This document shows positions 44,169 to 49,559 of a stretch of 49,559 nt of DNA, piece by piece. How positions within the stretch are numbered: the stretch's first letter is position 1; every line of letters begins with the position of its first letter. The notes below the pieces were generated by a model that ran no database searches, was not told the origin of the DNA, and worked only from the letters and a program-made list of their open reading frames with translations. Both the position numbers and the translations under genes were made by a program. Source of the DNA: Bdellovibrio sp. (lineage in GTDB: Bacteria; Bdellovibrionota; Bacteriovoracia; Bacteriovoracales; Bacteriovoracaceae); contig DYOQ01000017.1 of assembly GCA_020720455.1 (NCBI GenBank), positions 1-49,559 on the forward strand, written 5' to 3'.

Positions 44169-45268
44169 TCGTCAACCCTCCTCATCGCTAGGCCCATTGC
44201 TACAATACACGTATAGGCAATTTCATTGACTACTCTTTCGCCAAATTTTTTTTCATCTATTTTTATTCTATTAAATGGATTAAGCACTTCTGCTTTTAAT
44301 CCAAGTGCTTCTGAAATTCCATCAACTAAACCTGGCGTCTGAGCGCCACCACCTGTGACATAACAGTTTGTTAGTGAATCATCGGAAGAGGAGCTATTGT
44401 AAAACTCCAAAGTACTCTTTAACTCTTTAAAAAATACCTCCGCAACACCACTAATAATATCTAAAATCTCTTCCGGCAAATTTCCTTTACTATCATACGT
44501 AACCTTCAAGTCTTCAGCTTCTGCAAAATTTAAACCCATCTGACGCTGAATCTCTTCAGTCATTGCCATACTTCCAACATTGATATCTTTACTAAATACT
44601 ATCGCGCCAGAGCGAACAATTATAAAATTGGTTATACTTGAACCGATATCAAGCAACAACCATGAATCATCGCTATCAGTAAGTGCATCTTCATAAATAT
44701 GAAAAAAAATGTTTGCAAGAGCTATAGAATCTAAATCTAAAACCTTTAATGATAAACCAGCAGATCTTACAATATGCTTATATTTGTCGACAGTATCTCT
44801 GCTAACAGCAGCGCCCATCACCTCCAAACCACCACTCTCATCTTTTGCTAACAAGTCATAAGAGAACACAGCTTTTTCCGTATCAAAAGTCAAAAAACTT
44901 TCTAACTCCCATGCGACCTGATCTTCAATTTCATCTTGGGCCCCATCATTAATTTGAAGTTTTTTTGCAATGGCACCATTTCCTGCAACGCCTGCACAAA
45001 CATTATTACACGACACTTTTGACGATTTAACTATATCTTTAATTGCATCTACAACTACAGTCTCTTCATTAATGTTTCCTTCACTTATCGTACCTTCTGG
45101 AAACTCAGCGGCTGCATAAGAGACAACTCTATACTCACCCTTACTCTGTTCAAGTTTAATAAGTTTTACTGAGCTATTTCCAATATCTAGACCAAATAAC
45201 TCAGAAGAACCTAAATTAAACCGATCCTTTAAATCATCAATCAAATCATTAATACTTTGCGCCGCCAT
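44165..45268 (-). CDS. pilM: Type IV pilus assembly ATPase-like protein PilM
   Basis: PilM is an actin-like ATP-binding protein in the cytosol that forms a ring with the PilN tail. The ATG at 45268 gives 367 residues. The nucleotide fold shows FGLDIGNSSVKLIKL (phosphate 1), LLLDIGSSITNFIIV (phosphate 2) and CYVTGGGAQTPGLVDGISE (adenosine). A 12-residue N-terminal extension to 45304 is possible but looks unlike the family. Only about 45 bases separate it from pilD. Confidence 0.94.
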   Translation of the reverse strand: MAAQSINDLIDDLKDRFNLGSSELFGLDIGNSSVKLIKLEQSKGEYRVVSYAAAEFPEGTISEGNINEETVVVDAIKDIVKSSKVSCNNVCAGVAGNGAIAKKLQINDGAQDEIEDQVAWELESFLTFDTEKAVFSYDLLAKDESGGLEVMGAAVSRDTVDKYKHIVRSAGLSLKVLDLDSIALANIFFHIYEDALTDSDDSWLLLDIGSSITNFIIVRSGAIVFSKDINVGSMAMTEEIQRQMGLNFAEAEDLKVTYDSKGNLPEEILDIISGVAEVFFKELKSTLEFYNSSSSDDSLTNCYVTGGGAQTPGLVDGISEALGLKAEVLNPFNRIKIDEKKFGERVVNEIAYTCIVAMGLAMRRVDE

Positions 45269-45314
45269 ATAAAGATTATAGCTGATCGAACCAATTATTA
45301 TCAAGTAATTAATA

Positions 45315-46088
45315 TTACTTAAACTCTAGAAGAGACTCTATTATTCCAGGAAAAAATATTTGAACAAAAGCGACAACTATTATAAATGGCCCAAATGGAA
45401 TCTGTGTATCGCGCCCTTTTTTCGTTACAAGTAAAAATATTCCACCAAGAATAGCGCCTGAAAAACAACTAAAAAAAATGTTATTAATTATTCCAAGAGG
45501 ACCAAGATATAATCCTAAAGCGCCAAACAGCTTTATATCACCACCACCAAGTCCGACTACTCCTCTTACTTTGTAAAAAATCCAAGTAACAAACCATGGA
45601 AACAAAAGTCCAACCGCTCCACCAACTAACCAATAAAGTAACGACTCATGAAGAAGTGACCATGCAAGAAAAATCATGGCCAAATAAAGATTCAGTGAAT
45701 CAGGTAAAATTTTGTGTCTAAAATCTATAACAAAGTGAACGATAAAAACTGAGACAACACTAAACTTAAACAAAAAAGGCGCAATACTATCAACTCCTAT
45801 CTTTCCATCGAAAATTAAAATGGCGGCCAGGCCCATAATAAGCTCAACAATAATATACTGAATGGAAATATGAACTTTGCACTTAGCACATTTCCCTCTT
45901 AAAACAAGATAGCTGACAAGTGGAATATTCTGGTACCATTTCAGAACAGCACCACACTGTGTACAGTGTGATCTTTTAAAAACCACATCTTCATCTTTAG
46001 GTAAACGACAAATTAGTACATTTAAAAAGCTACCGATCATCGTACCGAAGATAAATACAAGAACATAAAAAAAAGTAATGACACTCAA
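45315..46088 (-). CDS. pilD: Prepilin peptidase and N-methyltransferase PilD
   Basis: PilD cuts and N-methylates prepilins in the inner membrane. The 257-residue protein has several membrane segments, the four zinc-binding cysteines C42, C45, C67 and C70 in the methylase loop, and the two catalytic aspartates of this peptidase family: D122 in FVIDFRHKILPD and D184 in GGGDIKLFG. Its start overlaps the stop of the ABC permease gene, as in the Myxococcus pil locus where pilD follows pilI. Confidence 0.95.
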   Translation of the reverse strand: MSVITFFYVLVFIFGTMIGSFLNVLICRLPKDEDVVFKRSHCTQCGAVLKWYQNIPLVSYLVLRGKCAKCKVHISIQYIIVELIMGLAAILIFDGKIGVDSIAPFLFKFSVVSVFIVHFVIDFRHKILPDSLNLYLAMIFLAWSLLHESLLYWLVGGAVGLLFPWFVTWIFYKVRGVVGLGGGDIKLFGALGLYLGPLGIINNIFFSCFSGAILGGIFLLVTKKGRDTQIPFGPFIIVVAFVQIFFPGIIESLLEFK

Positions 46089-46864
46089 TCTAGACTCTTC
46101 TTCTTAAAAATGACTGACATCACAAAACCAAGCATAAAAAGATATAAGATTGAGTAGCCAGCTGTACTAAGTAAGTACGCTACTGGCAAAGACTGTTTAT
46201 AAATTACATAATCTTTAATATTAAGTTTATCAAAACTAGGCAATACGATACCCCCAATCATCACCAACTTATGCAGCACTGGATTGCCTTTTGAAAAAAC
46301 ATTTGTCAGCGTCTCACTAATTGCATGGCCAACTATCCAAACTGTAAGAGTGAAGATTACTGACAAATAATTATTAGTAATCAACGAGAATAATACAACA
46401 ACAAACAAAACAAGCAACGCTTCAAAAAATGAAAATAACACAGTCATTAAAATTAAACTATCTAGTTCTCCACCAAGAAAGAGGTATAGCGAAATAGTCA
46501 TCATTGCTAGTATTAAAATATTAAGCAACAAAACAGCGCCTATCCCTATAAGTTTTCCTACAATAAAAGATACTCTACTAATTGGACGAGAGAGCATAAT
46601 ATAAATTGTTCTGCTATCAATCTCCTTAGACAAAAGGCCTGCACCCATAAATATAGCTATACCTACTGCCGAAAGTGAGAGCATCCCAAGTCCAAGATCT
46701 ATCGCCACCCTTCCAGGAACACCGTAAGTAAGCTCTGCTGCAACAATCGCAACAACGACTAGTCCAAGCCCTAACAAAAGAACGTTATACAAAACTTTAC
46801 TTTTAATAATCTCATTAAAAGTATATTTCGCAACGATTAGGCTCTTCACCACACTATCCATCAT
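46085..46864 (-). CDS. ABC-2 type transporter permease, PilI-like
   Basis: A 259-residue membrane protein with about six hydrophobic segments and the conserved ABC-2 permease sequence DSRTIYIMLSRPISRVSFIVGKLIG. It forms an operon with the ATP-binding gene and overlaps both neighbours by ATGA. The position directly upstream of pilD-pilMNOPQ matches pilI of Myxococcus xanthus, whose PilGHI exporter is needed for pili. The equivalence rests on gene order and family, not on a sequence comparison. The start could be the second of two adjacent ATGs. Confidence 0.85.
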   Translation of the reverse strand: MMDSVVKSLIVAKYTFNEIIKSKVLYNVLLLGLGLVVVAIVAAELTYGVPGRVAIDLGLGMLSLSAVGIAIFMGAGLLSKEIDSRTIYIMLSRPISRVSFIVGKLIGIGAVLLLNILILAMMTISLYLFLGGELDSLILMTVLFSFFEALLVLFVVVLFSLITNNYLSVIFTLTVWIVGHAISETLTNVFSKGNPVLHKLVMIGGIVLPSFDKLNIKDYVIYKQSLPVAYLLSTAGYSILYLFMLGFVMSVIFKKKSLD

Positions 46865-47712
46865 CTTCCTCGAATCTTATAAACAATCTCTTCTAGCGTA
46901 GGCCTCATTTGACTTAGTGAGTCGATCATCGCCCCAGCTTCAACTAACTCTCTCATTTTCAGATCTTTTTGTTCTTGAGAAACAGTCGTTATATTTCCGT
47001 TATGCTTTATCACATAATCAGAGTTCATATGTTTCGAAATAAGTTCATCAACCCTTCCATCATACAAGACAGTTCCTTTTTCTAATACCAAAACATTTTC
47101 GCAAATCTCTTCTACATCAGAAACAATATGACTACTAAAGAAAATAGTCTTCCCCTGTTTATGTAGCTCCACCAACGAGTCCTTAATCTCCTTTCTACCG
47201 ACTGGATCAAGGCCTGAAAGCGGCTCATCTAAAATTAAAAGTTTTGGATTATGAATAATTGCACTAATTATTCCTAGTCTTTGCAACATCCCTTTTGAAT
47301 ACCCTCTAATTTTCCTATCAAGAGCATGAGCTATTTGAAAACGTTCACTCCAAACAATAATATTTTTTGATAGATCACTCTTGCTAACATTGCACAACTC
47401 TCCAGCAAACGACAAAAACTCACGACCTGTTAGGTGAGCATAAAAATATGGCCTTTCTGGAACAAAACCTAAGTTGGAAAAAATATCTTTTTGCGTTTTA
47501 CCAAGCGATGAACCATAAAGAATGGCCCCACCACTGGCCCCAATAAACTTCATCATTATTTTGATAGAGGTTGTTTTGCCAGCACCATTTGCTCCAAGAA
47601 ATCCTGTTAGTGCTCCCTCTTTAATTGTAAAATTAACACTGTCTAGTGCTCTAAACGTCTTGGCCCAGAAATCCTGTTTAAAATTTTTTGTTATATTTTC
47701 AAAAGTAATCAT
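46861..47712 (-). CDS. ABC transporter ATP-binding protein, PilH-like
   Basis: This 283-residue ATPase has Walker A GANGAGKTT (40-48), a signature sequence YSKGMLQRLG (138-147; the usual LSGGQ is replaced as in many exporters of the CcmA/NodI type), Walker B LLILDEP (158-164) and the H-loop SSHIVSD. It is the first gene of the long run that contains the pilus assembly genes and matches pilH of the Myxococcus pil locus by position. No pilG-like gene was found upstream; the next 280 bases hold no recognisable gene. Confidence 0.88.
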   Translation of the reverse strand: MITFENITKNFKQDFWAKTFRALDSVNFTIKEGALTGFLGANGAGKTTSIKIMMKFIGASGGAILYGSSLGKTQKDIFSNLGFVPERPYFYAHLTGREFLSFAGELCNVSKSDLSKNIIVWSERFQIAHALDRKIRGYSKGMLQRLGIISAIIHNPKLLILDEPLSGLDPVGRKEIKDSLVELHKQGKTIFFSSHIVSDVEEICENVLVLEKGTVLYDGRVDELISKHMNSDYVIKHNGNITTVSQEQKDLKMRELVEAGAMIDSLSQMRPTLEEIVYKIRGR

Positions 47713-47802
47713 TTTAATAATATTACTAGAAATTTCGTAGTGATTACAACCATTTTCACGCCTAGAATATTTGAGACCCAGGGGTAGGGGTAACGCATCT
47801 TA

Positions 47803-47907
47803 TTTTCATGAAATAACATCCACTCATTGCCCCGCATCGTGGCCTTTCGTAATTTAATTGATAGATTTTCATAAAATAACGCATTTAAAAATGGAGTTTT
47901 ATGAAAA
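47803..47907. repeat. Repeated TTTTCATRAAA elements in a gene-free stretch
   Basis: The gap 47713-47996 holds no gene I can support. It contains two direct copies of TTTTCATRAAATAAC (47803-47817 and 47866-47880, one mismatch) and an inverted 11-base copy TTTTATGAAAA at 47897-47907. The last two form a perfect 11-pair hairpin with a 20-base loop. The stretch lies directly upstream of the ABC/pil operon on the minus strand and after the DUF2721 gene. The elements may be operators or a structured leader. Confidence 0.5.
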
Positions 47908-47996
47908 AGTAAAAAAAAAAAAAATCGAAATAGATCCATATTATTACTGTTTAAATTTTTAATAGTCTTTTCAATTTTATTCATACTTACTACTAA

Positions 47997-48428
47997 CTAT
48001 TCAAGAGGGTGCATTTCAAGCTTTAATGCCTCAAGAGCAAGATTGATATCTCTTAGGAAATAGATTAACGATCCAATAATAGCACACATGCTAAAAATAA
48101 AAATAGCGCTAATTAAAAGTGCTAATTCAATTTTCAAAAGTACTGAAACAAATAACGTTATAATTAAAAGCGCAGTAAGAAGAACACTCATTGATGCAAG
48201 TAGTATCGCTCTTCGAAGCAATTGTGACCGTCTCCAGAGTATTTTCACTTCATCGGTAATACGCTTACCCTCTGTAGAAGCCAACGAACTCAAGCTCCTT
48301 GCTCGATCAATAGCGCGTCCGAGACGATTAGTCATTGTTAGGAGAAGTAGGCCAATGCCAGAAATAAGAATAACTGGCCCGATTGCCGTTTGCAAAACTG
48401 GAACAAGTTCGACGTTTGAAATACTCAT
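47997..48428 (-). CDS. DUF2721 family membrane protein
   Basis: A 143-residue inner membrane protein of the DUF2721 family, whose function is not known. It shows the family layout: an N-terminal segment (VLQTAIGPVILISGIGLLLL), then a conserved NRLGRAIDRARSL loop with many Arg residues, a second basic stretch RRSQLLRRAI, and two further membrane segments (about 75-100 and 105-125). It is preceded by a possible operator-like inverted repeat. It is separated from the pil run by about 280 bases and is unlikely to be part of it. Confidence 0.85.
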   Translation of the reverse strand: MSISNVELVPVLQTAIGPVILISGIGLLLLTMTNRLGRAIDRARSLSSLASTEGKRITDEVKILWRRSQLLRRAILLASMSVLLTALLIITLFVSVLLKIELALLISAIFIFSMCAIIGSLIYFLRDINLALEALKLEMHPLE

Positions 48429-48460
48429 ATTATTTTTCCTTTAGTTCACAGGCCATAGCA

Positions 48461-48538
48461 GACAAATGTTGAGCGATTAGGCCAACATTTGTCCCAGACT
48501 TCAAACAAATTTGCTCAAGGACTTCGCTATTATTTGTC
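48461..48538. promoter_or_regulatory. Operator-like inverted repeat with extra half-site
   Basis: A perfect 11-base inverted repeat GACAAATGTTG (48461-48471) and CAACATTTGTC (48483-48493) is separated by 11 bases. A further ATTTGTC half-site is at 48532-48538. It lies between the divergent DUF2721 and RMD1-like genes, 33 bases before the first, so it could be a repressor site or a leader hairpin. A TATAAT box is at 48582-48587 for the + strand gene. Confidence 0.4.
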
Positions 48539-48661
48539 CTAACGTAATATACCCGCTTTACGTACACTCACTCCAAGGTATTATAATCCCGCTAACAAAA
48601 ATTCCAAAATTAATTATAATTAAGAAGTAAATACCTACTACTGTAGCAGTATGGGAGCATT

Positions 48662-49459
48662 ATGGAGAAGTCACAACTAAAGGCCCTTTGCACCTGTGAA
48701 TATTTTAAGATCGATGAATTAAAAGCAAGTTTTGAGTATCAATACATGCTCTTCTCCGTAAGAGATGTCACATATTTTAGCATCGGCAACGGCACCATTT
48801 TTATTTTCACATACGGTGTGATTGTGTGCTGGGGTGGCGACTCAATTATTTTACAAAATGTTTTAGAAAAAATCAGGCAATTCGAAGTAAACTCTCTTAA
48901 AGATATTGAGATAGATAAACTCACATACGTTCTTCAAGAAGATATTGATGCTACAAAAATTAATCTAGATACTATTTATCTACACTCAGATGATACCATG
49001 ATTAAATTTGCAATCTCACACGGGGTGGCCCAATCACTTAAGCTTTCTTCCTTTGAAATGTCTATTCAAAAGGCCATTGATGAAACAGAACATATTCCAC
49101 GAAACTTAAGCATCTCCGGAAGAGTTAATATGACCAGAAAAAGTATTGCCAAATTTAGAGGAATGCTTTTTTTAGAAAAGGCCAACATCCACCTACTCTC
49201 TGGCCTACTCGATACTCCTGAATTTTTCTGGGACTTTCCTGAACTAGAAAAATTTTATCAGATGACGAACAACTATCTTGATGTTGCCCCAAGGACTATT
49301 GTTTTAAATAAGAAGCTAGATATTATCCAAGAGCTTCTTCACATGCTAGCAGATGAGCAAAACCATAAATACTCCTCGACCCTCGAATGGATAATCATTG
49401 TTTTAATCGCAATTGAAATCCTCTTTACGATTTTGCACGATTTTTTAAGACTTATCTAA
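48662..49459 (+). CDS. RMD1/DUF155 family membrane protein
   Basis: A 265-residue protein of the RMD1 (DUF155) family, known from yeast and human mitochondria (RMND1) and found in scattered bacteria. The conserved parts are FIFTYGVIVCWGG near residue 55, the AISHGVAQSLKLSSFE helix, NIHLLSGLLDTPEFFWDFPELE and YLDVAPRTIVLNKKLDIIQELL, and a C-terminal membrane segment (LEWIIIVLIAIEILFTIL) that anchors the protein. RMND1 acts in mitochondrial translation; the bacterial function is not established. It is monocistronic as far as the window shows. Confidence 0.9.
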   Translation: MEKSQLKALCTCEYFKIDELKASFEYQYMLFSVRDVTYFSIGNGTIFIFTYGVIVCWGGDSIILQNVLEKIRQFEVNSLKDIEIDKLTYVLQEDIDATKINLDTIYLHSDDTMIKFAISHGVAQSLKLSSFEMSIQKAIDETEHIPRNLSISGRVNMTRKSIAKFRGMLFLEKANIHLLSGLLDTPEFFWDFPELEKFYQMTNNYLDVAPRTIVLNKKLDIIQELLHMLADEQNHKYSSTLEWIIIVLIAIEILFTILHDFLRLI

Positions 49460-49559
49460 GTTGTAACTACTCACCCCTCTTCTTATTCAGTGTAAATTGT
49501 TGATCAAGGATTTTGGTTCCAACGGGAACAGAAAGGATTTATCAGAGACACCTTTGACT

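Noticed and set aside
47780-47790. G-rich run GGGGTAGGGG as a G-quadruplex
   Set aside because: Only two G runs are present; four are needed.
47709-47984. A 91-codon frame on the minus strand between the ABC ATPase and DUF2721 genes
   Set aside because: The product is low in complexity (runs of Phe and Asn), overlaps the repeat elements, and reads the repeats as peptide; it looks like chance in AT-rich DNA.
49514-49530. GTTCC...GGAAC inverted repeat after the RMD1-like gene
   Set aside because: Five pairs without a T-run; too weak to call a terminator.

Overview
This is an AT-rich window with dense, short-spaced bacterial genes. The content points to a Gram-negative bacterium of the Bdellovibrionota/deltaproteobacterial type, most likely a Bacteriovorax/Halobacteriovorax relative. 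The reasons are a two-membrane envelope (TamA/TamB, PilQ secretin), a type IV pilus locus in the Myxococcus order (PilH-like/PilI-like/PilD/PilMNOPQ), Lon and RecD2 types common in that group, many exported proteins of unknown function, and small two-component-like proteins. The taxonomic call is an inference from gene content, not from a marker comparison.

Region 1 (1-4700, mostly + strand): the 3' part of an HNH nuclease gene that looks frameshifted, a radical-SAM protein of the spore-photoproduct-lyase family translationally coupled to a MenI/YdiI-type thioesterase, a response regulator fused to an HD-GYP-like domain, and a secreted protein of unknown function.

Region 2 (4717-10151): a soluble histidine kinase, a small acidic protein coupled to ruvB, the Holliday-junction operon ruvC-ruvA-ruvB (all - strand), then divergent gcvT-gcvH, and two tiny convergent helical proteins, one of which resembles an isolated histidine-kinase DHp hairpin.

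Region 3 (10295-21068, mostly + strand): apt, recD2, alaS, an orphan OppA-like lipoprotein, a small exported protein, a second stand-alone DHp-like mini-protein (- strand), an acyl-CoA synthetase, and rpoZ with a near-consensus promoter.

Region 4 (21085-27790, - strand): lon with an Asp-rich insertion, an exported AMIN-domain protein, a matrixin-type metalloprotease with a Gly-rich C-terminal membrane tail plus an exported partner, a strong intrinsic terminator, and the rplM-rpsI ribosomal operon with its own promoter.

Region 5 (27801-47712, - strand): one very long co-directional run. In transcription order it is pilH-like ATPase, pilI-like permease, pilD, pilM, pilN, pilO, pilP, pilQ, a TPR protein, aroQ, efp, accB, accC, then a TPR protein overlapping tamB and tamA. 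Most junctions overlap by 4-14 bases or are under 40 bases apart, so pilus assembly, EF-P, fatty-acid initiation and outer-membrane protein/lipid transport are physically linked.

Region 6 (47713-49559): a gene-free stretch with repeated and inverted TTTTCATRAAA elements, a DUF2721 membrane protein, a gene-free stretch with a perfect 11-base inverted repeat, and an RMD1/DUF155 family membrane protein. No gene-free stretch exceeds 300 bases. I saw no tRNA, rRNA, CRISPR array, prophage or complete insertion sequence.
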